A stretch of DNA of 64,000 nt from Streptomyces sp. NBC_00335 (GTDB lineage Bacteria; Actinomycetota; Actinomycetes; Streptomycetales; Streptomycetaceae): the NCBI RefSeq assembly GCF_036127095.1, contig NZ_CP108006.1:4092001-4156000 (forward strand). The letters run 5' to 3'. Made by a program: the position numbers and the translations under genes. The notes below the pieces were generated by a model that was not told the DNA's origin, did not search any database, and saw only the letters and a list, made by a program, of their open reading frames with translations. Below are positions 42,323 through 50,153 of the stretch, piece by piece. Every line of letters starts with the position of its first letter. Position 1 is the stretch's first letter.

Positions 42323-43123
42323 TCAGGCTCCGAAGCTGTGGAGGGAGCGGACCAGCGCGGTGACGAAGGCGTCCTGGGTCTCGGTGGGGAGGAGGTCCAG
42401 GGAGAGGTACGGGTTGAGGTCCTCCAGCTCCACCAGGAGGAGGTCGCCCGAGGGGGCCCGGCAGGCGTCCACGCGCTGGATGCCGTGGGTGAGGGTGTTC
42501 CAGTCGATGAAGGTGCGGGCGAAGGAGAGGTCCGCGGGGGTGGGCTCGTACGGGACCAGCTCCCAGCGGCGGGCCGGGTCCGGGGCGTACAGGGCGTACT
42601 GGAAGGTGTCGTCGACGAAGTAGAAGGACACCTCGTACGCGAAGTCGATGCGCGGCTGGATCAGGAACTCCCCCGGGGCGCAGTCCGGGTGCGAGGTGAA
42701 GGTGAGGCCTATCGAGTCCGCTCCCTGCTTCGGCTTCACCGCGTAGGCGGGGGACGCGGGAAGGAGGGACAGGTGCGCCGGGTCGTCGATGGTGGGGATG
42801 ACCGGGTGGCCGGAGGCGGTCAGGTCCACCAGGTATTGCTTGCCCGCCATGTCGCCGCGGCCCGTCAGGGGGTTGTAGACGCGGGTGCCGGCGGCGAGGG
42901 CGGCCGCGCGGAAGGAGTCGTAGGCCTCCTGGTGGTGGAGGACCGGGCCGCTGTTGCGGACGACGACCGTGTCGAAGGCCGGGAGGAGGGCCTCCGCGTC
43001 CAGGGGGTGGCACAGGGCCAGCGGGAAGTGCTCGCGCAGGCGTGCGGTGAGGAAGACGTCCTCGTCGCCGTAGCGGCGTCCGCGCGCCGGGTAGGCCAGG
43101 TCGGTCACGTAGAGGAGAGGCAT
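42323..43123 (-). CDS. ATP-grasp-like protein
   Basis: A 266-residue protein starting MPLLYVTDLAYPARGRRYGDEDVFL. The pattern fits a small ATP-grasp ligase: nucleotide-binding lysines in AYAVKPKQGADSIGLTF, a QPRID strand, and the Mg site LVELEDLNPYLSLD near 237-250 (Glu, Asp, Asn). Family members ligate a carboxylate to an amine or thiol; no peptide substrate gene is adjacent, so the substrate is unknown. It diverges from the LURP-one-like gene across 32 bp. Confidence 0.8.
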   Translation of the reverse strand: MPLLYVTDLAYPARGRRYGDEDVFLTARLREHFPLALCHPLDAEALLPAFDTVVVRNSGPVLHHQEAYDSFRAAALAAGTRVYNPLTGRGDMAGKQYLVDLTASGHPVIPTIDDPAHLSLLPASPAYAVKPKQGADSIGLTFTSHPDCAPGEFLIQPRIDFAYEVSFYFVDDTFQYALYAPDPARRWELVPYEPTPADLSFARTFIDWNTLTHGIQRVDACRAPSGDLLLVELEDLNPYLSLDLLPTETQDAFVTALVRSLHSFGA

Positions 43124-43155
43124 GACCGGAACCTATCGCGGGCAGCGATGAGGGC

Positions 43156-43659
43156 GTGAAATACCTGGTACGGGACAAGATGCTGGCCATCGGGGACGAC
43201 TACTGGATCGAGGACGAGGACGGCCGGCACGCCTTCCTCGTGGACGGGAAGGCCCTGCGGTTCCGGGACACCCTGGAGCTCAAGGATCCCGACGGGCGGA
43301 TCCTCATCACACTGCGGGAGAAGCTCTTCGCCCTGCGCGACGCGATGACGCTGGAGCGCGACGAGCGGCGGCTCGCGGTGATCCGCAAGAAGCGGCTCTC
43401 GCTGCTGCGCAACCACTACCTGGTCACGCTCAACGAGGGCACCGAGCTCGATGTCAGCGGGCGGATCCTGGACCGGGAGTTCAAGGTCGAGTACGACGGG
43501 GAACTGCTCGCCCTGATCTCCCGGCAGTGGTACCGGATCCGCGAGACGTACGCCGTCGACGTGGTCCGCGAGGACGCCGACGCCTCGCTGCTCATCGCCG
43601 TCGCGGTGTGCGTGATCCGGATGGCGGAGAAGGAGCGGGAGGGCCCGGGCGAGGAGTAG
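43156..43659 (+). CDS. LURP-one-related (scramblase-fold) protein
   Basis: A 167-residue protein starting at GTG 43156 (MKYLVRDKMLAIGDDYWI). The successive beta strands (AFLVDGKALRFRDTLELKDPDGRILITLREKLFALRDAMTL ... YLVTLNEGTELDVSGRILDREFKVEYDGELLALISRQWYRIRETYAVDV) match the LURP-one/phospholipid scramblase 12-stranded barrel with a hydrophobic helix near the end (LLIAVAVCVIRM). The role in bacteria is unknown. Confidence 0.88.
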   Translation: MKYLVRDKMLAIGDDYWIEDEDGRHAFLVDGKALRFRDTLELKDPDGRILITLREKLFALRDAMTLERDERRLAVIRKKRLSLLRNHYLVTLNEGTELDVSGRILDREFKVEYDGELLALISRQWYRIRETYAVDVVREDADASLLIAVAVCVIRMAEKEREGPGEE

Positions 43660-43698
43660 CGCCCCGGCTCAGTCGCCGTCGCCCCGGCCGCAGTCGTC

Positions 43699-44454
43699 TC
43701 AGTCGCAGTCGCCCCGGCCGCAGTCCTGGAGCGGGCCGGCGCCGGGGATGTCCTCCAGGAACGCGCGCAGGGCGGCGCGCTCGGGTCCGGTGAGGCTCTC
43801 GTCGTAGGTGACCTTCAGCCGGGTCCCGGTATCGAGGCCGGTCTCGTAGATGCCGGTCACCCCGTACTCCCAGAGCTCCCCCTCGTGGAGGCCGTCCTGG
43901 GTGTACAGGCGGCCCTCGACGTCGACGGAGTACGCGTAGGAGGGCCGCAGCCAGGCGTTGTACGCCAGCGAGCCCGCGGCGGTCAGCGCCACCGCGGCCA
44001 CCAGCACGGAGACGGCGGCGCACACCGAGGCGCACACCGTGCTGCGGCGCGGATCGGCCCAGGCGGCGAGCAGCAGGACGATCGCCGACGGAAGCACCGG
44101 GAGGAAGCCGAAGGTTGCCAGCAGGATCCCGATGAGGAACCCGAGGCCGCCGACGGTGATGCACAGGGTCCGGAAGGCATCGCGCTCCCGGACGAAGAGG
44201 GTCGAGGCGATGGCGACGAGCGGGAGGAGCAGGACCATGCCGAGCGGGGACGTCGCGCAGACGGCCGTCAGGGCGGCCATCAGGAGGGCGGCGAGGCCGG
44301 CCATCGAGCGCTGGAGCCAGTGGATCCGTTCCTCCGGCCCCGCGTGCTCCTCCAGGGCTTCCACCGGGCCCCACTCCTGCGGCCCCGACTCCTGCGGCCC
44401 CCACTGCTCGGGCCCCGACGGCTCCGTCCCCGCGCCCGCCGTCACGTCCGTCAT
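43699..44454 (-). CDS. Membrane protein with QEWGP repeats and C-terminal tail repeat
   Basis: A 251-residue protein; ATG 44454 is taken as start, GTG 44463 is an alternative. The N-terminus has imperfect repeats (QWGPQESGPQEWGP). Helices lie near 48-75, 77-92, 98-130 and 140-165. An external domain of about 85 residues follows (YSVDVEGRLYTQDGLHEGELWEYG). The last residues are DCGRGDCD. The stop codon lies inside a tandem duplication: reading on in frame gives DDCGRGDGD and another stop at 43669-43671. Function unknown. Confidence 0.75.
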   Translation of the reverse strand: MTDVTAGAGTEPSGPEQWGPQESGPQEWGPVEALEEHAGPEERIHWLQRSMAGLAALLMAALTAVCATSPLGMVLLLPLVAIASTLFVRERDAFRTLCITVGGLGFLIGILLATFGFLPVLPSAIVLLLAAWADPRRSTVCASVCAAVSVLVAAVALTAAGSLAYNAWLRPSYAYSVDVEGRLYTQDGLHEGELWEYGVTGIYETGLDTGTRLKVTYDESLTGPERAALRAFLEDIPGAGPLQDCGRGDCD

Positions 44455-44542
44455 GGCCCGCACCCCGTCCCCGTACTCGTACCCGCCCCCGCCCTCGTCT
44501 CCCGATGGCTCCGGGCGAGTAAAGCACGCAGGTCCGGCCGGG

Positions 44543-45322
44543 TCAGAGGCCGAGGCGGCGGTCCTTCAGGGCCGGGAACTGCTCGCGGGTCTCGGCGACC
44601 TTCTTCGGGTCGAGGTCCACCGTCAGGACCTCCTCCCCCGGGCCCGCCTCCGCGAGGACCTCGCCCCACGGGTCCACGACCAGGCTGTGGCCGGCCTGTT
44701 CCACGCCGCCGTTGGTGCCGGCCGTCCCGCACGCGAGGACGTACGACTGGTCCTCGACCGCGCGGGCCCGGTTCAGCAGCGTCCAGTGGCCCCGGCGGCG
44801 GGCCGGCCAGCCCGCGGAGACGACCAGCGTCGTCGCGCCGGCGTCGACCAGGCCGCGGAACAGCTCCGGGAAGCGCAGGTCGTAGCAGGTGGCGAGGCCG
44901 AGGGTCTGCTCCGGCAGGGCGACCGTGGTCAGGGACTCGCCCGCGGACATCAGGACGGCCTCGCCCTGGTCGAAGCCGAAGCGGTGGATCTTGCGGTACG
45001 TGGCGGCGAGCTCGCCCGCCGGGGAGAGGACGAGCGCGGTGTTGTAGAGCGAGCCGTCGCCCGCGCGCTCCACGAAGGAACCGGCGTGCAGCCAGACGCC
45101 GGCGTCGCGGGCGGCCGCGGCCATGGCCCCGTAGGTCGGTCCGTCCAGCGGCTCGGCTTCTGTCTCGAACTGCTCGTAGGCGAAGGCGCCCACGGTCCAC
45201 AGCTCGGGCAGGACGACGAGGTCCGAGCCGGACTGTTCGCGCACGAGCTCAGCGGCACGGGAGCGGCGGGAAACCACCGACTCCCCCTCATTCACCGCGA
45301 TTTGGATCAGGGAAGCGCGCAC
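44543..45322 (-). CDS. Carbon-nitrogen hydrolase (omega-amidase/nitrilase superfamily)
   Basis: A 259-residue cytosolic hydrolase starting at GTG 45322. The Glu-Lys-Cys triad is visible: Glu40 in VVLPELW, Lys111 in YRKIHRFGF and Cys146 in GLATCYDLRFPELFR. The sequence is closest in pattern to omega-amidase/NIT2-type enzymes that hydrolyse alpha-ketoglutaramate-like amides, though exact substrate cannot be read from sequence. Length is normal. It diverges from the mycothiol-type isomerase gene. Confidence 0.93.
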   Translation of the reverse strand: MRASLIQIAVNEGESVVSRRSRAAELVREQSGSDLVVLPELWTVGAFAYEQFETEAEPLDGPTYGAMAAAARDAGVWLHAGSFVERAGDGSLYNTALVLSPAGELAATYRKIHRFGFDQGEAVLMSAGESLTTVALPEQTLGLATCYDLRFPELFRGLVDAGATTLVVSAGWPARRRGHWTLLNRARAVEDQSYVLACGTAGTNGGVEQAGHSLVVDPWGEVLAEAGPGEEVLTVDLDPKKVAETREQFPALKDRRLGL

Positions 45323-45494
45323 AGTACCACCGTCCTGGCTTTCAAGCCGTCAACTCGGGCCTACGATCGTCACACGAAAGCACTGCCGGGGTGCTCACCG
45401 GCAGCGTAGTTTTGAAGCCATTGCTCAAGCTTCCAGAACGCGCCAATGCGCCAAACGCGCCAACAGGCCAATGATCAGCACGCGAGGGGTCCCG

Positions 45495-46325
45495 TTGACC
45501 GTCCATCCGCATCCCAGCCTTCAGCCCTATGCCGACGCGTGGACCCACTCCATCGAGGCGATATCCGAGCTGGTCCTTCCGTTGACGGAAGGCGAGTGGA
45601 GCCGGGCGACGCCCTGCCCCAACTGGTCCGTGCGCGACGTCGTCTCCCACGTCATCGGCATCGAGTGCGAGCAGCTGGGCGATCCGCGGCCGATCCACAC
45701 CCTGCCGCGGGACCTGCGGCACGTGGTCGACGAGTTCTCCCGGTACATGGAGGTGCAGGTCGACGTGCGGCGGCACCACACCGCGCCCGAGATGACCTCC
45801 GAGCTGGAGTACACGATCATCCGCCGCTCCCGGCAGCTGCGGAACGAGAAGCGGGAACCGGACACGATCATCCGCGGCCCGCTGGGCGAGCCGGCGACGC
45901 TGGAGGACTCGCTGCGGCTGCGCGCGTTCGACGTGTGGATCCACGAGCAGGACCTGCGGGCAGCCCTGGGCGCACCGGGCAACTGGGACTCGCCGGGCGC
46001 CTACGTGGCCAGGGACGTCCTGCTCTCCGGGCTGCCGAAGGTGGTCGCGAAGAAGGCGGGCGCGCCCGCGAACTCGGCCGTCGTCATCGACGTGCACGGG
46101 GCGCTGGAGTTCATGCGGACCGTACGGGTCGACGCGGAGGGCCGCGGCACCATCGACAAGGCCCCCTCGCTGGGGCCCGCGGTGACGCTGACCCTGGACT
46201 GGGAGACGTACGTACGCCTCGCGGCCGGCCGGGTGCGTCCGCACACCGTGGCCGACCGGGTGAAGGTGGAGGGCGACCCGGCACTGGCCGAGGCGATCCT
46301 GGCCAGCTTCTCCGTGACTCCTTGA
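45495..46325 (+). CDS. Mycothiol-dependent maleylpyruvate isomerase-type (DinB-like) protein
   Basis: A 276-residue protein. TTG 45495 (MTVHPHPSLQPYADAW) is preferred because GAGGGG lies 5 bases upstream; ATG 45471 is an alternative. The N-terminal MDMPI/DinB helical bundle has the family pattern ATPCPNWSVRDVVSHVIGIE near residue 40 and a metal-site His in RAFDVWIHEQDLRAALG near 165. The C-terminal 85 residues resemble an SCP2-like or MDMPI_C domain. Members use mycothiol, the actinobacterial thiol, as cofactor or conjugate. The AraC gene follows 18 bp later. Confidence 0.85.
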   Translation: MTVHPHPSLQPYADAWTHSIEAISELVLPLTEGEWSRATPCPNWSVRDVVSHVIGIECEQLGDPRPIHTLPRDLRHVVDEFSRYMEVQVDVRRHHTAPEMTSELEYTIIRRSRQLRNEKREPDTIIRGPLGEPATLEDSLRLRAFDVWIHEQDLRAALGAPGNWDSPGAYVARDVLLSGLPKVVAKKAGAPANSAVVIDVHGALEFMRTVRVDAEGRGTIDKAPSLGPAVTLTLDWETYVRLAAGRVRPHTVADRVKVEGDPALAEAILASFSVTP

Positions 46326-46343
46326 GTTCGGAGAACACCCTTG

Positions 46344-47345
46344 GTGTGGTCGATGATGTCGTCCGCTGCCGTGCCGGCGGCGGACCGGTTCGATTGGTTC
46401 GCCGACGTGGTGGCGCAGGAGTTGGTGTCCACGTCGATCAAGAGTGAGCACGCCCAGGACTTCCGGGCGGAGGCCGCCGTGCTGGACCTGGGCTCCGTCC
46501 AGGTGAAGCAGCTCGGCTACGCCCCCCTGCACTCCCGGCGCACGGCGGCGCACGTGCGCAGCAGCGATCCCGAGCAGTACCAGCTGGGGCTGGTGACCCG
46601 TGGGACCACGTGGGTCGCGCAGAACCGGCACGACTCGGGGCCCTTCTCGGGGGACCTGGTGCTGTGGGACACCTCCCGCCCCTTCGAGTCGGGCGTCCTC
46701 GGCACCCAGCCGCTCCACGTCGTGATTCTCTCGCTGCCCCGCACGGCGCTCCCCCTGCGGTCGGACCGGGTGGAGCGGCTGCTCGCCGAGCGGATCCCCG
46801 CCGACCGGGGGATGGGGGCGATCCTCGCGCAGTACATGCGCTCCCTGGCCGCGCACGGGGAGGAGTGCGGGCCCGGCGAGCTGGAGCAGCTCGGGTCCAT
46901 CGCCCTCGACCTGGCCGGGGCCTGCCTCGCCGGGCGGATCGGAGCCGAGGACGAACTGTCCGAGGAGAGCCAGACCCGGGCCCTGCTGGCACGGATCGAC
47001 GCCTTCATCGGGCACAACCTCGGCGATCCGGAGCTGAGCCCGTCCGTGGTCGCCGCCCGGCACAGCCTCTCGCTGCGCCGGCTCCAGCTCCTCTTTCGGG
47101 AGCGCGGGGAGAGCGTCGCGGCCACGATCCGCCGGCGCCGCCTGGAGCGGTGCCACGCCGACCTCGCCGATGGCGCACAGCTCGCCGTCCCCGTCCACAC
47201 CGTGGCCCTGCGCTGGGGGTTCACCAACGCCTCCGTGTTCAGCCGGCTGTTCCGCGACACGTACGGGGTCAGCCCCAGCGGGTTCCGCCACGCGGCGGCG
47301 CGGCAGGCCGCGGCGACCGGGGAGGATCCGGCGCGCGAGGAGTAG
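46344..47345 (+). CDS. AraC-family transcriptional regulator
   Basis: A 333-residue regulator; GTG 46344 is taken as start, though TTG 46341 and ATG 46353 are possible. The N-terminal 180 residues are an AraC-binding-like cupin region (SSDPEQYQLGLVTRGTTWVAQNRH). The C-terminal 110 residues hold two HTH motifs: SPSVVAARHSLSLRRLQLLFRERGES and VHTVALRWGFTNASVFSRLFRDTYGVSPSGFR. It follows the isomerase-like gene closely and may regulate it. A strong hairpin ends the transcript and a direct repeat follows. Confidence 0.93.
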   Translation: MWSMMSSAAVPAADRFDWFADVVAQELVSTSIKSEHAQDFRAEAAVLDLGSVQVKQLGYAPLHSRRTAAHVRSSDPEQYQLGLVTRGTTWVAQNRHDSGPFSGDLVLWDTSRPFESGVLGTQPLHVVILSLPRTALPLRSDRVERLLAERIPADRGMGAILAQYMRSLAAHGEECGPGELEQLGSIALDLAGACLAGRIGAEDELSEESQTRALLARIDAFIGHNLGDPELSPSVVAARHSLSLRRLQLLFRERGESVAATIRRRRLERCHADLADGAQLAVPVHTVALRWGFTNASVFSRLFRDTYGVSPSGFRHAAARQAAATGEDPAREE

Positions 47346-47347
47346 CG

Positions 47348-47369
47348 GGCCCCGGTCGCGGCCGGGGCC
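47348..47369. terminator. Hairpin after araC-type gene
   Basis: GGCCCCGG (47348-47355), TCGCGG, CCGGGGCC (47362-47369). It starts 3 bp after the AraC stop codon. Confidence 0.65.
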
Positions 47370-47370
47370 G

Positions 47371-47410
47371 CTGCGCGCATTGTCAACGACCCCTGCGCGC
47401 AGTGCACAAC
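47371..47410. repeat. Two-turn direct repeat, AraC-type site candidate
   Basis: CTGCGCGCATTGTCAAC (47371-47387) is repeated as CTGCGCGCAGTGCACAAC (47393-47410), 22 bp apart, two helical turns. AraC proteins bind such direct repeats. A TAGGCT hexamer at 47430-47435 could be a -10. No gene reads away from it, since the next gene is convergent. Confidence 0.5.
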
Positions 47411-47572
47411 CGGCCGCGCGGGGCCCTCATAGGCTCGGCACGCGTTGGCCGGAACCCGGATCCGCGGAGCGGACGGACGGACGGGTGGGAGAGGACGGGG
47501 GTCTATCCCACTCGGGGCTCGTCCCGCTCGCGGTACGGGTGGCCTACGCGCACATCGGGCCGGCTCCGGACG

Positions 47573-49048
47573 TCATCGGGCCGGCTGCGGATCGGGGGGG
47601 CCGACGGGGGCGCCGGCCCCGGCCCCGGCGGCCGCCACGGCGGTGACGCCCGGGGCCGGGGCGGGCGGGGCGGCCGGTACGGGAACCTGGGCCTGGGCCT
47701 GGGCCTGGGCCGACGGGGCGGCCACGGCCGTCCCCGCCGCGACTCCCGCTCCTGTTCCCGCTCCCACCCGCTCGCGCTCGCGGGCCAGGGCGCGGCCGCG
47801 CAGGCGCAGGATCTGGGCGATGCCCAGGAGTTCCAGGACGAAGACCGACGAGAACGCGATGCGGTAGTTGTCCCCGGTGGCGTCGAGCAGCAGGCCCACC
47901 ACCAGCAGGGTCGTCATCGAGGCGATGAAACCGCCCATGTTGGTGATTCCGGAGGCGGTGCCCTGACGTTCCGCCGGGTTGGCGGGCCGGGCGAAGTCGA
48001 AGCCGATCATCGACGCCGGCCCGCACGTGCCCAGCACCAGGCAGAGCGCGATCAGCAGCCACATCGGCGCGTGGTCCCCGGGGTAGGCCAGGACCGAGCC
48101 CCACAGGAGGGCCGTCAGGGCGACCGTGCCCAGGGCGAGCGGGATCCGGGAGGACTGCCTGCGGCCCACGACCTGGCCGTAGACCAAGCCGAGCGCCATG
48201 TTCGAGGCGACCACCAGGGTCAGCAGGCCGCCCGCGGTGGTCCGGGACAGCCCCTGGGCCTCGACGAGGAAGGGCATGCCCCACAGCAGCAGGAACACCA
48301 TCGCCGGGAACTGCGTCGTGAAGTGCACCCACAGCCCGAGCTTGGTGCCCGGCTCCCGCCAGGAGTCGGCGATCTGGCGCCGTACGAATCCCCCCGCGCC
48401 GGAGGCTGCCGAGGGCGCGGGCTCGTGCCCTTCCGGGTGGTCGCGCAGGAACAGCACGAGCGGGACCAGGACCACCAGCCCCGCCACCGCACTGCCCGCG
48501 AACGCCGGCACCCAGCCGACCCCGTGCAGCACGGGAGCCAGCACCAGCGTGGAGATCAGGTTGCCCGCCATGCCGACCAGGCCGGCCAGCTGCGCCATCA
48601 GCGGGCCCCGGCGGGCCGGGAACCAGCGGGTGCCGAGCCGCAGCACGGAGATGAAGGTCATGGCGTCCCCGCAACCCAGCAGGGCGCGGGCCGCGAGGGC
48701 CATCCCGTAGGAGGGGGAGAGCGCGAAGCCGATCTGGCCGGCGGTGAAGAGCACGGCGCCGAGGGTGAGCACCTTCTTGGTGCCGAGCCGGTCCACCATC
48801 AGGCCGACGGGTATCTGCATGCCCGCGTAGACCAGGAGCTGGAGCAGGGAGAAGGTCGACAGCGCCGAGGCGTTCACGTGGAAGCGGTCGGCGGCCTCCA
48901 GCCCGGCGACTCCGAGGCTGGTGCGGAAGATGACCGCCACGAAGTAGACGGCGACGCCGATCGACCAGACGAGCACCGCCTTACGGCCGCCCGGCGGGTC
49001 CTTGAAGGCGGCAGGGGAGGCCATGGACTCGGAGCGCGCGGAGCTCAT
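47573..49048 (-). CDS. MFS transporter (nitrate/sugar-acid type) with Ala/Gln/Pro tail
   Basis: A 491-residue protein. The start at 49048 overlaps the GntR stop (ATGA), which supports it over Met9. Twelve helices are visible between residues 22 and 430, with the MFS A-motif GLMVDRLGTKKVLTLG after helix 2 and an RxxxG-type RALLGCGDAMTF in helix 4. The pattern is similar to anion:cation symporter-type MFS proteins. After residue 440 a low-complexity tail (QAQAQAQVPVPAAPPAPAP) of about 50 residues replaces the usual short C-terminus. The substrate is unknown; the GntR partner suggests an inducible sugar acid or carboxylate. Confidence 0.9.
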   Translation of the reverse strand: MSSARSESMASPAAFKDPPGGRKAVLVWSIGVAVYFVAVIFRTSLGVAGLEAADRFHVNASALSTFSLLQLLVYAGMQIPVGLMVDRLGTKKVLTLGAVLFTAGQIGFALSPSYGMALAARALLGCGDAMTFISVLRLGTRWFPARRGPLMAQLAGLVGMAGNLISTLVLAPVLHGVGWVPAFAGSAVAGLVVLVPLVLFLRDHPEGHEPAPSAASGAGGFVRRQIADSWREPGTKLGLWVHFTTQFPAMVFLLLWGMPFLVEAQGLSRTTAGGLLTLVVASNMALGLVYGQVVGRRQSSRIPLALGTVALTALLWGSVLAYPGDHAPMWLLIALCLVLGTCGPASMIGFDFARPANPAERQGTASGITNMGGFIASMTTLLVVGLLLDATGDNYRIAFSSVFVLELLGIAQILRLRGRALARERERVGAGTGAGVAAGTAVAAPSAQAQAQAQVPVPAAPPAPAPGVTAVAAAGAGAGAPVGPPDPQPAR

Positions 49049-49704
49049 CGGGCGGACCCCCGCACCAGTTCGCCGACCCGGCTCACGTGGGCCCGTACCG
49101 CCGCGGCGGCCGTATCGGCGTCGCCCGCGCGCAGGGCGTCGAGGATCTCCCCGTGTTCGGCCAGCGTCCGCTCCACCCGCTCGGGGTGCGCGTGCAGCAG
49201 GGCCACGCCCATGCGGAGCTGGCGGTCGCGCAGTTGGTCGTAGAGGCGGCAGAGGATCTGGTTGCCGGCGCTGCGCACGATCTCCGCGTGGAAGGCCCGG
49301 TCGGCGGCCATCATCGCCGCGAGCTCGCCCGCGTCACCGAGCCGGCGCTGCTCCTCGACCAGTTCCGCGAGCCGTTCCAGCAGCCCGGCCGGGGCGGGCA
49401 CGGCCTGGCGGACGGTGAACTCCTCGACCAGCAGCCGGGTTTCGATGACGTCGGCGATCTCCTGGGCGGAGACCGCGAGGACGAGGGCGCCCTTCTTCGG
49501 GTACAGCTTGAGCAGCCCCTCGGTCTCCAGCCGCAGCAGCGCCTCGCGGACCGGTGTGCGCGAGACCCCGACGGCGACCGCGAGCTCGCCCTCGGTCAGC
49601 AGCACCCCGCCCTCGTAGCGGCGGTCGAGCACGGCCTGCTTGACGTGTTGGTAGACGCGTTCGGCAGCGGTCACGGTGGTGGCGGCGGTATGAGCGGGTG
49701 GCAT
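49045..49704 (-). CDS. GntR-family (FCD) transcriptional regulator
   Basis: A 219-residue regulator starting MPPAHTAATT at 49704; the longer frame to 49791 has no supporting RBS. N-terminal winged helix: AERVYQHVKQAVLDRRYEGG ... LAVAVGVSRTPVREALLRLETEGLLKL. The FCD domain has the metal-binding Asp/His set (RAFHAEIVRSAGN, EHGEILDALRAGD). It is the first gene of a two-gene operon with the MFS transporter, with a 4-bp overlap. A ligand from the transporter's substrate pathway probably relieves repression. Confidence 0.93.
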   Translation of the reverse strand: MPPAHTAATTVTAAERVYQHVKQAVLDRRYEGGVLLTEGELAVAVGVSRTPVREALLRLETEGLLKLYPKKGALVLAVSAQEIADVIETRLLVEEFTVRQAVPAPAGLLERLAELVEEQRRLGDAGELAAMMAADRAFHAEIVRSAGNQILCRLYDQLRDRQLRMGVALLHAHPERVERTLAEHGEILDALRAGDADTAAAAVRAHVSRVGELVRGSAR

Positions 49705-49787
49705 GCGCACAGCATAGATACAACAGAGGTGCAACCCGGGAGCCCGTCCACGATGTGGACCTTCACCCTGTGGACCGGCCTCGACCC

Positions 49788-50123
49788 TCACCGCACCATG
49801 ACGTCCAGCACGAACTCGTCGTACGCGGCCTCGTCCGGATACGCCGGACGGACCTGCGCGAAGCGGATCCTGGCCCGGCCTGCCACCCGCCCCCGTACGA
49901 GGTACACCCGCTCCACCGTCGCCCCGGGCAGCGGCTCCGGGGGCTCCGGCGGATCCGGCGCCCCCGCGGCAGCGGCCGCAGTCTCCGGCGCCCCCTCCGC
50001 CACCGAGACCGCGTCCGCGTCCCCCGTCACCCGCCAGGTCCAGACGTAGCCGCGCGCACCGCGCCCGGTGAGCCGCAGCTCGTACTGCTCACCGGGCGCG
50101 AGCACCACCTCGCGCACCTCCAC
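49788..50123 (-). CDS. Chagasin-like (I42) peptidase inhibitor family protein
   Basis: A 111-residue protein starting at GTG 50123 with AGGAG 7-8 bases upstream. The sequence fits the I42 beta-sandwich: an early LRLTGRGARGYVWTWRV stretch in place of the NPTTGYxW loop, and GRARIRFAQVRPAY for the GxxG...RPW loops. The canonical NPTTG motif is not conserved, and a 20-residue Ala/Pro insertion (PETAAAAAGAPDPPEPPEPL) is present. Chagasins inhibit papain-type cysteine proteases. It lies 30 bp downstream of the papain-like gene, so the two form an operon. Confidence 0.75.
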   Translation of the reverse strand: MEVREVVLAPGEQYELRLTGRGARGYVWTWRVTGDADAVSVAEGAPETAAAAAGAPDPPEPPEPLPGATVERVYLVRGRVAGRARIRFAQVRPAYPDEAAYDEFVLDVMVR

Positions 50124-50153
50124 GCGGACTCCTCTCCTGTGGAGACGGACGGC

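Noticed and set aside
47445..47867. Plus-strand frame after the AraC terminator
   Set aside because: It overlaps the 3' end of the MFS gene and its product is an Ala/Gly/Arg-rich shadow.
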